Source: an uncultured Bacteroidota bacterium (GTDB lineage Bacteria > Bacteroidota > Bacteroidia > Chitinophagales > Chitinophagaceae). Taken from it: 64,000 nucleotides of DNA. Every line of letters starts with the position of its first letter. The first letter of the stretch is position 1. The position numbers were made by a program, and so were the translations under genes. Of the stretch, positions 26,687 to 36,512 are shown piece after piece. The stretch covers positions 62,001-126,000 of the forward strand of contig CAIJXT010000011.1 of assembly GCA_903824665.1 (NCBI GenBank). The letters are read 5' to 3'. The notes below the pieces were generated by a model. That model was not told where the DNA came from. It worked only from the letters and a program-made list of their open reading frames with translations, and did not search any database.

Positions 26687-28564
26687 TTAAAGTTTGATGA
26701 ATTTTAATACCGGGTAGTGCATTTCTTTGCCTGAAAGATTTATTAAATATATCCCCGGAGCGAGTTTCGAAATGTCTGCTTTCATTCCACTTCTAATATT
26801 GCCGGTCAGGGCTTTGCGGCCTTGCAGGTCAAGAATGGCATACTGTAATTCATAGTCTCCACTGAAGGCGAAACGCAGCTCATCCGTTGCAGGGTTAGGG
26901 GTCACGCTGCATTCATTGGCAATTGGCACTATATCCTTTATACCGGTGCCGGTTATTTCCTGACCCAGCAGCGGTCGCATCATAATAGCACCACTAATGA
27001 GCGACGGTACCCATCCCGAAAGTACATTATAATAGGTGTGATTGCTGCCAATTCTGTTTACATCCAAACCAAAATACAGACTGTCGCTACCGCTTTCAGC
27101 TGGTTGAAAGGTGCCTGCAAAAAATGTACCGGCAGGTAGTGCAATCGGTGCATCGAATTTGTAATACCAAAAATGGTTTATCGTATCAACATAGCCAGGG
27201 TAACAAGCCTCTTGAGTGTACAATACCACATCGGATGAAGCCCCGTTAACCCCAGACAACGAACTGTAAACATTAATATTGAATGTTTTGTTGAATGCAA
27301 ACGGAACTTGTCGGCCGAAATATATAGCCATCCCACGCATTGTATCTGGTCTGTTCAGATGATGTTCTACTGCTATCCTTCCAGGAAGAGTAGGGTATAG
27401 ATTGAGGTAGTAGCTTTTTTCGGCTGTTCCATCGTCATAGGCCAGATAGTTGTCAAACACATTGTCTTTTACAACTGTATCATTTTCGGGTGGGTCGGCT
27501 GTAGAAATCGACTCAATAAAATATTTGTTTTGAAACACTACCCGAGCATAGTTTCCGAGGGAGATTAGCGGAACGATAGAAGAATAGGATGCCGAAAGGA
27601 GCTGTTGGGTGTTTAATGCGGGTGCTGTTGCCGCGTTCCATGTTAAGGGTTTCAGCAATGTACCTGTATTCATTGCTGTTGCCGTGTATCCAAAGTTTAC
27701 ACCTTGCGCAAAACCATAGTTATTGCGGAGGCTGCATACATACTGACTTGCACGTTCTGCCACCGGAAAGGCGAAGAACTGCCTGTAGGGCATAGATGTA
27801 TAATCGTTGAGTAGAAAAGTGGGATTTGACGAAAACCCAATGTCATTGAGAATGGTATCGCCCGCCGATCTGCCTGCATGTAACCGTACATAGTCAATAT
27901 TCCATATTGCATCGGCCCAGTACAGACCAGCAATATTTATGAACCGAAACTGGAAAAAACTGTCGAAATAGAGCGAATCAGCTATTGGAATCATCACTTG
28001 TTGAAACGGCTTTAAAGCAGTTCCCATGACAGACCACACTTTTACAAAGCCACCAAAACGGGTTTTCATAAACAGCATGAGCGAGTCTTGTGGAAGCGGA
28101 TAAAAACCTGTGCCTTGTGGCTGGTAGAAGAAACTCAGATAAAGACTGTCACCGGGTGTAACTACATTTAGGCTGAGGTTGATGGGTTGTGATGTAAGTG
28201 TATCGGCATATCTGAAGTTGACATTGCTGAACGAATCATAGGGTATTCCACGCCAGTCGAGGGCATCAAATGTTGCTACACCCCGGCTTACCGGCTTGTT
28301 GCACATTGTGTTATTGATGTACACATGGTAGTCGGTCCATTTGCTGCTATCCGGGAAGAGTCCGTAACCTGTAAAGTCTTCAAAAAAAGGTAAAGACAAC
28401 GGGTCGGCAGCTGTTGTCTTTTTGAGTGGAAGTACCGGTTTTGCTTTGTTGAAGAGTGTCGGATTGCAGTTGAGATGCCCTGCATATTCCTGTGCACTGG
28501 CCTTGCCGTGGTACAGTATTATGCAGGATAGTATAATCAGTAGGCTGGTTATGCTCCTTTTCAC
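26687..28564 (-). CDS. Secreted protein with T9SS sorting domain, unknown function
   Basis: This 625-aa product has a signal peptide (residues 1-24, ending GKASA). It contains a DUF-like body with jelly-roll-type segments (LPFFEDFTGYGLFPDSSKW; LSLSFFYQPQG-type stretches), then a C-terminal domain from SVTPNPATDELRFAF to GIYLINLSGKEMHYPVLKFIKL, residues ~545-625. The NPA...G.Y.......K..K layout is the type A T9SS sorting signal, so the protein is secreted or surface-attached. I do not recognise a catalytic site. The start lies three bases after the PASTA gene stop, so the two are probably cotranscribed. Confidence 0.75.
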   Translation of the reverse strand: MKRSITSLLIILSCIILYHGKASAQEYAGHLNCNPTLFNKAKPVLPLKKTTAADPLSLPFFEDFTGYGLFPDSSKWTDYHVYINNTMCNKPVSRGVATFDALDWRGIPYDSFSNVNFRYADTLTSQPINLSLNVVTPGDSLYLSFFYQPQGTGFYPLPQDSLMLFMKTRFGGFVKVWSVMGTALKPFQQVMIPIADSLYFDSFFQFRFINIAGLYWADAIWNIDYVRLHAGRSAGDTILNDIGFSSNPTFLLNDYTSMPYRQFFAFPVAERASQYVCSLRNNYGFAQGVNFGYTATAMNTGTLLKPLTWNAATAPALNTQQLLSASYSSIVPLISLGNYARVVFQNKYFIESISTADPPENDTVVKDNVFDNYLAYDDGTAEKSYYLNLYPTLPGRIAVEHHLNRPDTMRGMAIYFGRQVPFAFNKTFNINVYSSLSGVNGASSDVVLYTQEACYPGYVDTINHFWYYKFDAPIALPAGTFFAGTFQPAESGSDSLYFGLDVNRIGSNHTYYNVLSGWVPSLISGAIMMRPLLGQEITGTGIKDIVPIANECSVTPNPATDELRFAFSGDYELQYAILDLQGRKALTGNIRSGMKADISKLAPGIYLINLSGKEMHYPVLKFIKL

Positions 28565-28567
28565 CTG

Positions 28568-29419
28568 TTATTTGTTCTTTTTGGGTTTGTAGTCATTAAC
28601 GTCGGCCGGTGGATTCATATTGCCTTGAGAGGTATGAATGTCTTGCGGAGACGGATTTTGCATAATCTGTAAGTCTATGAAATCGCCCATTTTTATTCGG
28701 TTATGTTCCCCTGTTTCTTTAAAAGCCCTTGGGCGCTGGTCAATGATCCGCGCTGATGGTGTATCGCTGATCGGGCTCAGCGGGTCAGCTGAAACAAGAA
28801 TGGGTTGCAGATTGAATTGATTCAGATATATCATTGCTTCGTCTACTGTCATATCTGTCACATTAGGCACATCCCACTCTGTATTGCCTAGCCCGTTACC
28901 TATCAGCAGGTCTATTTTACTGCCCTGGGGTATCAGGGCTCCTGCTGCTATCGGCTTGCCCTGATAGCTCGCCTCCAGTACAGCCCCAGTGGCAATATCA
29001 GGTTTATAAGTTGTGTCGCCGAGTACCAGCTTGTTATTGCGCAATATCATTTCCGCGCTTCTGTAAGACAGATCTTTAATATTTGGCATTGGTATCCGTG
29101 GTGGTGTCAGCATATTCACCGTAAGGAATATGGTGCGTCCGCGTTTTACGAACGATCCGGTATCCGGCACCTGTTTCAATACGCTTAAAGGCTTAAAAGA
29201 TGGCTCGTATGTAGAATCAATAAGAATCTCAAAATCCATTGATTTCAGCAACGTAACAACGGAATCCATTTGTCTGCCGGTTACATTAGGCATAACCACT
29301 TCTTTACCATGCCTCGTCACACAATGTAATGACGCAAAAAACAGAATATAGAGCAGCGCACACAGCGTGAGCACTACAGCTACATTCAGCAAAAATGAAT
29401 TTTTTAATTTCTCTTTCAT
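28568..29419 (-). CDS. Membrane-anchored PASTA-domain protein without a kinase domain
   Basis: The 283-aa product has an N-terminal helix (~11-33) followed by three PASTA repeats: VVMPNVTGRQMDSVVTLL (~39-100), RIPMPNIKDLSYRSAEMIL (~110-175) and DVPNVTDMTVDEAMIYL (~182-255). A polar tail follows. PASTA domains bind uncrosslinked peptidoglycan or act as spacers in PBPs and Ser/Thr kinases; here neither a kinase nor a transpeptidase is attached. It lies 100 bases downstream of D-Ala-D-Ala ligase on the same strand, which supports a role at the cell wall. Confidence 0.85.
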   Translation of the reverse strand: MKEKLKNSFLLNVAVVLTLCALLYILFFASLHCVTRHGKEVVMPNVTGRQMDSVVTLLKSMDFEILIDSTYEPSFKPLSVLKQVPDTGSFVKRGRTIFLTVNMLTPPRIPMPNIKDLSYRSAEMILRNNKLVLGDTTYKPDIATGAVLEASYQGKPIAAGALIPQGSKIDLLIGNGLGNTEWDVPNVTDMTVDEAMIYLNQFNLQPILVSADPLSPISDTPSARIIDQRPRAFKETGEHNRIKMGDFIDLQIMQNPSPQDIHTSQGNMNPPADVNDYKPKKNK

Positions 29420-29519
29420 AATACTTGAAACTGACCTGTCCTGTCGATATACACATCTCGGTTCCGGTTAGTAAAATTCCCGAAGTGCTTACCTGCAGGA
29501 TCAAACCGGACTAATGGAT

Positions 29520-30515
29520 TTAGAAAATATAGTTGTTCATACAATCTTCCAGCAGTTCTCCATAAAACTCTTTCAGCGTTCTACCTGCGGCACGCACCTG
29601 CTGTGGTACTATGCTGTTTTCACTCTGGCCTGGCATTGTATTTACCTCCAGAAAAAACAACTTTCCGGTTCCGTTTTGAAGTATGAAATCCATACGCACT
29701 ACACCTCTGCAATTAAGGTGACGATAGATATACTGTGCTTTGTTTTCCAATTGTTCCTTCAGGTTTTTGTCTATTCTTGCTGGTGTTATTTCATTGGTTA
29801 CACCGGGAGTGTACTTCGCTTCATAGTCAAAAAACTCGTTCTTACTTTCAATTTCTGTTGCAGGTAGTGCTTTCAGGTATCCGTTTATTTTGTAAACACC
29901 TATCGTGAGCTCTCTTCCCTCAATAAACTCTTCAATGAGTACCTGATTGTCCTCTTTGAATGCTTTTTCTATTGCTGGTAGCAAGCTACCCACTTCCTTT
30001 ACTTTGCTTACCCCCAGACTGCTGCCGCTTTCGTTAGGCTTTACAAAAACAGGTAACTTCAACTGGTCCAGAATCGCACCCATAGAGTAGGGTTCGCCCT
30101 TTATGAGATGAACTGAATTGGCAATGTTGACAACGTTAAATGATTTTACAACCTTATTGCAATAGCTCTTATTAAAGGTTAGTGCCGATACGATAGAATT
30201 ACAAGTGGTATAAGGTATGCGCAGCATGTCCAGATAACCCTGTATGCGGCCATCCTCGCCAGGTGTGCCATGAATGGCAATGAAAACACAGTCAAATTGA
30301 ATGCGAATACCGTCTATCGTAAGAGTAAAGTCATTCTTATCTACAAAAACCTTCGTTCCGTTGTGTTCATGATACCATCCGTCCCTTATTATTATTATTT
30401 TATAAATATTATATAGGTTCGTATCCAGATTTTTTTCTATCGTTTCAGCGGTTTTTATAGAAATGACGTATTCTCCAGAATATCCGCCAGCCAGCAATGC
30501 GATGTTTTTACTCAT
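29520..30515 (-). CDS. ddl: D-alanine--D-alanine ligase
   Basis: The 331-aa ATP-grasp enzyme joins two D-alanines for the peptidoglycan stem peptide. It has the N-terminal glycine-rich start IALLAGGYSGEYVISI, HGTPGEDGRIQGYLD, NESGSSLGVSKV for the serine/ATP loop and MDFILQNG. The C-terminal metal and substrate motif is LEVNTMPGQSENSIVPQQ. The length is close to E. coli DdlB/DdlA. It has its own -7 box and is followed by the PASTA gene. Confidence 0.95.
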   Translation of the reverse strand: MSKNIALLAGGYSGEYVISIKTAETIEKNLDTNLYNIYKIIIIRDGWYHEHNGTKVFVDKNDFTLTIDGIRIQFDCVFIAIHGTPGEDGRIQGYLDMLRIPYTTCNSIVSALTFNKSYCNKVVKSFNVVNIANSVHLIKGEPYSMGAILDQLKLPVFVKPNESGSSLGVSKVKEVGSLLPAIEKAFKEDNQVLIEEFIEGRELTIGVYKINGYLKALPATEIESKNEFFDYEAKYTPGVTNEITPARIDKNLKEQLENKAQYIYRHLNCRGVVRMDFILQNGTGKLFFLEVNTMPGQSENSIVPQQVRAAGRTLKEFYGELLEDCMNNYIF

Positions 30516-30546
30516 TGGTTGTTGTCCCTGTGATTTTAGGGGTAGT

Positions 30547-30554
30547 CAAAGGTA
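30547..30554 (-). promoter_or_regulatory. -7 box for ddl
   Basis: TACCTTTG on the minus strand is perfect. TTGG (30572-30575) lies 17 bases upstream and could be the -33 element. The 30516-30896 interval is otherwise without genes and holds the divergent aspartate aminotransferase promoter. Confidence 0.5.
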
Positions 30555-30865
30555 AGGAATCATTCGATATGCCAATCCTAATTAGAGCGGACTGCTGACT
30601 ACAATTTGTGACGCACTATTGTCGGACTTTACCGGTCCTTTGTTTTTGTGTCGAAGTTTTGATTTTTGCATATTGTAGATTGAGTTTTTGTAGTCAATTT
30701 ACTTTAATCCTCATGTAAATCGGTGAAATTAACGGTTGAATAGGCGAAAACCAGGGCAAATCAGATGTGCAAAAGGTGTGAATTACCACTCCCTGCAGGG
30801 TAAGTCTGGCTACGCTTTTTAGCAATTGACAGGTGAATTTTATACTAATAGTCAGGTTTTTCATG

Positions 30866-30873
30866 TACGTTTG
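30866..30873 (+). promoter_or_regulatory. -7 box for the aspartate aminotransferase gene
   Basis: TACGTTTG, a perfect TAnnTTTG, lies 24 bases before the ATG at 30897. No clear -33 element is seen. Confidence 0.5.
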
Positions 30874-30896
30874 CCTGCCAATATCTTAATTAAAAG

Positions 30897-32087
30897 ATGC
30901 AATTAGCCCAGAGATTAAATTCCTTTGCAGAACCACAGACGATAAAGATGGCCAAATTAGGCCGTGAACTGAGAGCCAAGGGTGCAAATATTGTCGATCT
31001 AAGCCTGGGCGAGCCCGACTTCCAGACCCCGAAACACATTCGCGATGCAGCTATCGCCGCTGTAAATGAAGGATACAATAAGTATACACCCGTAGCCGGA
31101 ACACCTGAGTTGCTCGAGGCTATCAGCATAAAGCTAAAAAGGGACAACAATCTCGATTATGCTCCAAATGAAATAATAGTTTCTACTGGTGCTAAACAAT
31201 CTCTGGCAAATGCTGTTCTTTGTCTTGTTGATCCGGGAGATGAAGTATTGATTCCGACTCCTTTCTGGGTAACATACGGTGCGCAGGTTCAGCTCGCCGG
31301 TGGCGTCGTAAAACTGCTGGATTGTTTCATAGATACCGATTTTAAATTGACTCCCGCGCAGTTGGAGGCAGCGATTACGCCAAAAACGAAATTGTTCATG
31401 TTCTCGTCGCCCTGCAATCCTACGGGAAGTGTATACACCCGCGATGAACTTGCAGCACTGGTAGAAGTTTTTAAACGGCACCCACAGGTAAATATTATAA
31501 GTGACGAGATTTATGAGTATATCAATTTCATCGGCGGCCACGAGAGTATCGCGCAGTTTACTGATATACGCGACAGGGTTATAGTTATAAACGGCATGTC
31601 AAAAGGGTTTGCGATGACCGGTTGGCGTATTGGCTATATGGCTGGTCCGCGAGAACTGGTGCAGGCTTGCGACAAGCTGCAGGCGCAGTTTACATCTGGT
31701 GCAAATATTATAGCACAGCGTGCTTCAATTGTGGCGCTGTTAAGCGATTTGGGTCCCACACATGAAATGGTGGCAGCATACCGTCAGCGTCGCGATTATG
31801 TAACCGGTGCGCTACAACAGATGCCCGGCGTGAAAGCGAATACACCAGGTGGTGCATTTTATGCATTTCCACATATCAGGCCATTCTTTGGTAAACGCTT
31901 CGAAAATTACGTCATTACCAATGATGAGGAGATGAGCATGTACCTGCTCAATGAAGGGCACGTTTCAACAGTTTGTGGTAGTGCATTTGGTAATCCAAAT
32001 TGTATCAGGCTATCAACTGCCACTTCCATGGATAATCTTCGTGAAGCCATGGATCGCATAGGCAATGCTTTGGGAAAACTATCCTGA
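30897..32087 (+). CDS. aspC: Aspartate aminotransferase (class I/II PLP enzyme)
   Basis: This 396-aa cytosolic enzyme exchanges amino groups between aspartate and 2-oxoglutarate. PLP Schiff-base Lys236 sits in NGMSKGFAMTGWRIGY. Other fold-type I residues are Asn174 in CNPTG, Asp203 and Tyr206 in SDEIYEY, and a C-terminal carboxylate-binding Arg in CIRLSTA. The N-terminal substrate loop VDLSLGEPDFQTP is typical of the subgroup I-gamma AspC enzymes of thermophiles and Bacteroidota. Side activities on other amino acids are possible. Confidence 0.9.
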   Translation: MQLAQRLNSFAEPQTIKMAKLGRELRAKGANIVDLSLGEPDFQTPKHIRDAAIAAVNEGYNKYTPVAGTPELLEAISIKLKRDNNLDYAPNEIIVSTGAKQSLANAVLCLVDPGDEVLIPTPFWVTYGAQVQLAGGVVKLLDCFIDTDFKLTPAQLEAAITPKTKLFMFSSPCNPTGSVYTRDELAALVEVFKRHPQVNIISDEIYEYINFIGGHESIAQFTDIRDRVIVINGMSKGFAMTGWRIGYMAGPRELVQACDKLQAQFTSGANIIAQRASIVALLSDLGPTHEMVAAYRQRRDYVTGALQQMPGVKANTPGGAFYAFPHIRPFFGKRFENYVITNDEEMSMYLLNEGHVSTVCGSAFGNPNCIRLSTATSMDNLREAMDRIGNALGKLS

Positions 32088-32207
32088 GGCTTTCTGTTGA
32101 TTGTTCGCGTCATAAATTTGTCTGCCTCACTCGCCAAGTTTACCTGACAGTGTCCCCCGGAAAAACATTCTGGTCAGATTGTTGCCTGGCCAACTATCGC
32201 GTTATAT

Positions 32208-32242
32208 TTTGCAAACGCCTTCAATTCACGTATATACATTTG
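32208..32242 (+). promoter_or_regulatory. Promoter of the 958-aa outer-membrane receptor gene
   Basis: TTTG (32208-32211), a 23-base spacer and TACATTTG (32235-32242, perfect -7). The leader to the ATG at 32311 is about 62 bases. Confidence 0.45.
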
Positions 32243-32310
32243 TCGGGAATATATATTGCGCATTTGTGACCGGCAATACCGAATTTTACTGCTGCAACCT
32301 GTACTGATCA

Positions 32311-35187
32311 ATGAAATATGCCCTAAGGTCTCTGTTGTTTTTGTTTGCCTGCTGTTTCACTACTGTTATTGACGCACAGGTGTATGTAATATCAGGAACA
32401 GCCAGAGACAGTAAAGATGGCAGCCCACTGATCGGTGTTTCCATCGTCGCTGGCAGTAAAGCAGATTCCACCGTGCAGTCTGGTACTGTATCAGACTATG
32501 ATGGAAATTTTTCTTTGCCTTCAATTGCACCGGGTAATTACATATTGGAATTTAAATATATTGGCTACCGGGCAAAGAAGGTCACAGTAATTATTACAGA
32601 TGCCGATAAAAACTTCGGTAACATTCAGTTAGAGCCAGAGGCAAAAGAACTGAAAGGCATTACCGTTGCTGCAAGGCAGATCCGTGCAGAGCAGAAAGGG
32701 GACACCAGTCAGTTCAGCTCAAATGCATACAAGACCAATCCTGATGCTACTGCCGAAGATCTGGTAGGTAAAATGCCAGGGGTGGTTTCAGACAATTCTG
32801 GCGTAAAGGTAAATGGTGAAGCGGTGCAGCAGATATTGGTGGATGGAAAGCCATTTTTTGGAACCGACCCTTCTATGGCTTTGAAAAACCTGCCTGCAGA
32901 GGTAATTGATAAGATTCAGGTATTTGACAGGCTAAGTGACCAGGCCACTTTTACCGGCTTTGATGACGGCAACAGTCAGAAAACGATGAATATTATCACA
33001 CGGCGCAATAAGACAGAGGGTGTGTTTGGTAAGGTTTATGCCGGGTATGGCACAGACAGCAGATATCTGGCTGGCGGTAACATGAACTTCTTTAATGGCG
33101 ACCGGCGAATAGCTTTTCTGGGTTTGTCAAACAACATAAACCAGCAGAATTTCAGTGCAGAAGATATTCTGGGCGCTACAGGCAGCAGCGGCCAGAGCAG
33201 AGGCGGAGGTGGTCGCGGTGGTCCTGGTGGCCGCGGCAACAACAGCACCAATAATTTTATGGTAGGGCAGCAAGGGGGTATTGCAACAACCAACGCCATC
33301 GGGCTAAACTATAGCGACGCATGGGGAAAGAAGATTAAAATTTCAGGCAGTTATTTTTTCAATAATTCAGAGAATACCAACAGCTCAGACCTCACCCGAA
33401 AATACATCACTTCAATTGACACTATCGATTATACCGAACAGACTACGACCAATACAACAAACAACAATCACCGTTTTAATGCCCGGCTGGAATACAATGC
33501 AGATTCTTCCAATTCAATAACATTTACACCGGCCCTAAGTGTTCAGTCGAATAACGCTGGTGTTTCCACTCGTGCCGGTAATAGCATGTCCGACGTGTTG
33601 CAAAGCAGCACAAATACCATAACAGGTGCAAACAGTTTTGGTTATAATACGTCGGGCAACCTGTTGTACCAGCACAAATTTGGTAAACCACGACGTACTA
33701 TTTCGTTCAACGTAAATGCTACGGCGAATGGCAAGGATGCCGATGGCAGTAATTACTCATTCAATGAGTTTTTTAATCCCTATACTGACACTGTTCGGGA
33801 CCAACAGTACAATCTCGAAAACTCTGGAACTTCTTTGTCGGGCAATCTGTCTTATACAGAGCCGGTTGGCAAAAAAGGGCAGCTGCAGTTCACATACAAT
33901 CCATCGTATGCGGTTAACAGTGCAGATAGGCAAACATTCAACAAAGACACAATTGCCAAGGATTATACGCTGCGCGATACTTTGTTTTCTAACAAGTACA
34001 GCAATGAGTACACAACCCACAAAGGCGGGCTGAGCTATCGCCTTGGCGATCGTTCGAATAACTTTAATATTGGCGCCAGTGTGCAGCAGGCCACACTTAC
34101 CGGCGATCAGCAGTTTCCACGAATGATGCGTTTGACAGGATCGTTCTTTAATATCCTGCCTAATTTGTTTTACAATCGCAGGTATGCCGACGGCAGAAAT
34201 ATGCGTATCATGTACCGAACCAACACTAATCTGCCATCAGTAACACAGCTGCAGAACGTGATTGATATTTCCAATCCGCTGTTGCTGCGCACAGGCAATG
34301 CCGATCTCAAACAAACCCTTGAGCAGACATTTGTTGTAAGATATGGTCTGACAAAAGCCAGCACAGCCCGCAATTTTTTTCTAAATGTATTTGTAAACAA
34401 TACAAGCAACTATGTTGGCAACGCGGTATATATTCCCCGAGCCGATTCATTGTTCACCGATCCGGTCTCAGGTACATCCATACTGATCAACCGTGGTAGT
34501 CAGTTATCGCGGCCGGTAAATATTAATGGATACTGGAGTTCACGCCTGTTCCTCACTTACGGTATGCCGGTAGGTTTGCTGAAAAGCAATATCAACTTCA
34601 ACGGAGGAATCAATTACACCCGCAATCCAGGTCTTATTAACGATCAGATCAACTACTCAGGAAATTACATACCATCTGCAGGTCTTGTGTTCAGCAGCAA
34701 TATCAGCGGGCAATTAGATTTTACGCTTTCTTACACCGGCAACTACAATGTGGTAAGAAATACGCTACAGCAGCAAAGCAACAATGATTTTTTCAACCAT
34801 ACGGCTTCCTTTCGTATCAATTGGATATTTCAGGAGCATTTTGTGGTTAACAGCAATATTGCAAACAGTTATTATACTGCATTCAGCAGCTCTGGCAATC
34901 AGAGTTTTTTCCTTTGGAATGCCTATGTTGGGTATAAATTTTACCACAAAGCTGTTGAAGCACGGATAAGTGTATATGACCTGCTTAGTCAGAATACAAG
35001 TATCACCCGGACGGTAACAGAAAATTATATTGAACATGCCAACACACAGGTGCTCAGAAGATATTTCCTTTTTCAGCTTACCTATTCTGTGCGCAAGTTT
35101 AAAAGTGGTGCACCACCGGAACTCGAAAAGACAGATGAAATGAGAATACCAACACAAGGCGCTGAATATCGCAGAAGGACCGAATAA
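32311..35187 (+). CDS. Outer-membrane receptor, OMP_b-brl_3 type (TonB-receptor-like)
   Basis: The 958-aa protein has a signal peptide (residues 1-22, ending VIDA), then a CarboxypepD_reg domain (~25-115; SGTARDSKDGSPLIGVS) and a plug-like region (~130-235; EDLVGKMPGVV and ILVDGKPFFGTDP). A large barrel follows, with C-terminal YFLFQLTYSVRKF. An RG/GG-rich low-complexity stretch lies at ~297-311. A short charged tail follows the last strand, so the final residue is not the usual aromatic. No SusD partner is present. A stable stem-loop (35192-35214) follows the gene. Confidence 0.85.
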   Translation: MKYALRSLLFLFACCFTTVIDAQVYVISGTARDSKDGSPLIGVSIVAGSKADSTVQSGTVSDYDGNFSLPSIAPGNYILEFKYIGYRAKKVTVIITDADKNFGNIQLEPEAKELKGITVAARQIRAEQKGDTSQFSSNAYKTNPDATAEDLVGKMPGVVSDNSGVKVNGEAVQQILVDGKPFFGTDPSMALKNLPAEVIDKIQVFDRLSDQATFTGFDDGNSQKTMNIITRRNKTEGVFGKVYAGYGTDSRYLAGGNMNFFNGDRRIAFLGLSNNINQQNFSAEDILGATGSSGQSRGGGGRGGPGGRGNNSTNNFMVGQQGGIATTNAIGLNYSDAWGKKIKISGSYFFNNSENTNSSDLTRKYITSIDTIDYTEQTTTNTTNNNHRFNARLEYNADSSNSITFTPALSVQSNNAGVSTRAGNSMSDVLQSSTNTITGANSFGYNTSGNLLYQHKFGKPRRTISFNVNATANGKDADGSNYSFNEFFNPYTDTVRDQQYNLENSGTSLSGNLSYTEPVGKKGQLQFTYNPSYAVNSADRQTFNKDTIAKDYTLRDTLFSNKYSNEYTTHKGGLSYRLGDRSNNFNIGASVQQATLTGDQQFPRMMRLTGSFFNILPNLFYNRRYADGRNMRIMYRTNTNLPSVTQLQNVIDISNPLLLRTGNADLKQTLEQTFVVRYGLTKASTARNFFLNVFVNNTSNYVGNAVYIPRADSLFTDPVSGTSILINRGSQLSRPVNINGYWSSRLFLTYGMPVGLLKSNINFNGGINYTRNPGLINDQINYSGNYIPSAGLVFSSNISGQLDFTLSYTGNYNVVRNTLQQQSNNDFFNHTASFRINWIFQEHFVVNSNIANSYYTAFSSSGNQSFFLWNAYVGYKFYHKAVEARISVYDLLSQNTSITRTVTENYIEHANTQVLRRYFLFQLTYSVRKFKSGAPPELEKTDEMRIPTQGAEYRRRTE

Positions 35188-35191
35188 ACAA

Positions 35192-35214
35192 GCCGCCAGA
35201 GTGATTCTGGCGGC
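35192..35214 (+). terminator. Stem-loop after the 958-aa receptor gene
   Basis: A perfect 9-bp stem GCCGCCAGA, 5-base loop, TCTGGCGGC starts five bases after the stop. The following T tract is weak (TGTTTC), so efficiency is uncertain. Confidence 0.6.
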
Positions 35215-35319
35215 CAGTGTTTCATAGTGATAGTGCTCATAGGTGAATCGGAAACTGGTAGTCTGATGCCTTTTAGCTTGGTTACAGAATGTTGTTTGGT
35301 TTGTTTGTATTGTGCCATG

Positions 35320-35601
35320 TTATGGTGAACATTCGGGCAGCGTCAGCAGTCGGTCGGGCAGTGTAGTATCCAACCTTGATTTGATGTATTTGCATCCGTT
35401 ATGATTTGCAATCACAACATCAACCAGTTCCTGCCCGTTTTCAATACGATAGGAGTGAATCGTCATTTCCATATGAAAGATGACATCGTTTACCGAATGT
35501 TTCCAGATATGGTCGTTATAAATGCCGCCCACATATCTTATGCATTGTTCGGGTTCCTGATTACCGGTACGGTTGATACAGGTTATGATTAGGTTAGCCA
35601 T
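35320..35601 (-). CDS. DUF3892 family protein
   Basis: The 93-aa cytosolic protein has the DUF3892 layout: an N-terminal strand with ITCINRT, IRYVGGI then W at the start of the helix, ENGQELVDVVIANHNGCKYIK in the middle, and the closing DRLLTLPECSP. The family is small, widespread and of unknown function. It is transcribed towards the receptor gene and away from the signalling operon. No regulatory sequence stands out. Confidence 0.8.
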   Translation of the reverse strand: MANLIITCINRTGNQEPEQCIRYVGGIYNDHIWKHSVNDVIFHMEMTIHSYRIENGQELVDVVIANHNGCKYIKSRLDTTLPDRLLTLPECSP

Positions 35602-35814
35602 GCTGATTGGTTGTTTATAAAGACATAGATTGCTGCTGTTGTCGGTACAAAGATCAGCAGGTGCGTCTGTTTCTACAATGTGGAAACCCCATTATTTCTG
35701 ACGGTTATCCGCCACGCATTTGTCGTGTTTCCGTCACTAAACTGTCGGGGTGGTTTTGTAATATTGTGTGCACCCGATTGGTGCATGCACTTATTTTTTT
35801 TTATCCCCGCGACA

Positions 35815-36495
35815 ATGAACACTAATCCAACCCTGAAAATTGCGTATGCTGATGACCATACCATCGTAAGAAAGGGCATCGCGGGGCTGCTCAATAATAT
35901 GGACAACCTGCAGGTAGTAATAGAAGCAGGCAACGGGCAGGAGCTTATCGACAGGATAGCTGCTTTGCCTGAACCTCCGGATGTGTGTATGCTGGATATT
36001 AATATGCCGGTGATGGATGGTTTCGAAACAATTGTTGCGCTAAAAAAGCAATGGCCGCACATAGGTATTCTTGTGCTCACTGTTTTCGACATTGAGTACT
36101 ACTTTATCCGGATGGTGCTAAGTGGTGCCAACGGTTACCTGCTCAAGAGCTGCAGCCCCGATGAGATCAGGAAAGCCCTGCTGGCAATTCATAATAATGG
36201 TATCTACTATTCCGATGTTGTAGCCCGCAATTATTTTCATGCATTGCGGAACAACGAAATGAACCTGCCCAAATTCACAGACATGGAGGTAGATATTATG
36301 AAACAGTGTTGCAGTGACAAAAGTTTTACAGAAATTGCCCGGGACCTGAGTATATCCATCCGTACTTTCGAGCGGCATAGAGATGTATTGTTCGAAAAAT
36401 TGCGCGTGACCAGCAGGGTAGGGTTAGCAATGTTTGCGGTACAGTTTGGTCTGGTGCCAAAAGAAATTAACTCCTCTGCAAATAAGTATCAATAA
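35815..36495 (+). CDS. NarL/FixJ-family response regulator
   Basis: The 226-aa protein has a receiver domain (~7-125) with acidic pocket YADDH, phosphoacceptor Asp61 in CMLDINMP, the switch threonine in VLTVFD and the conserved lysine in YLLKSCS. A LuxR-type HTH (~148-208; FTDMEVDIMKQCCSDKSFTEIA) follows. ATG 35815 is chosen because family members begin directly at the receiver; a longer frame would add 45 hydrophobic residues of no known type. It leads a four-gene operon ending with a HisKA_3 kinase, its likely partner. Confidence 0.92.
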   Translation: MNTNPTLKIAYADDHTIVRKGIAGLLNNMDNLQVVIEAGNGQELIDRIAALPEPPDVCMLDINMPVMDGFETIVALKKQWPHIGILVLTVFDIEYYFIRMVLSGANGYLLKSCSPDEIRKALLAIHNNGIYYSDVVARNYFHALRNNEMNLPKFTDMEVDIMKQCCSDKSFTEIARDLSISIRTFERHRDVLFEKLRVTSRVGLAMFAVQFGLVPKEINSSANKYQ

Positions 36496-36512
36496 ACAAT
36501 CCAAATTTATAA

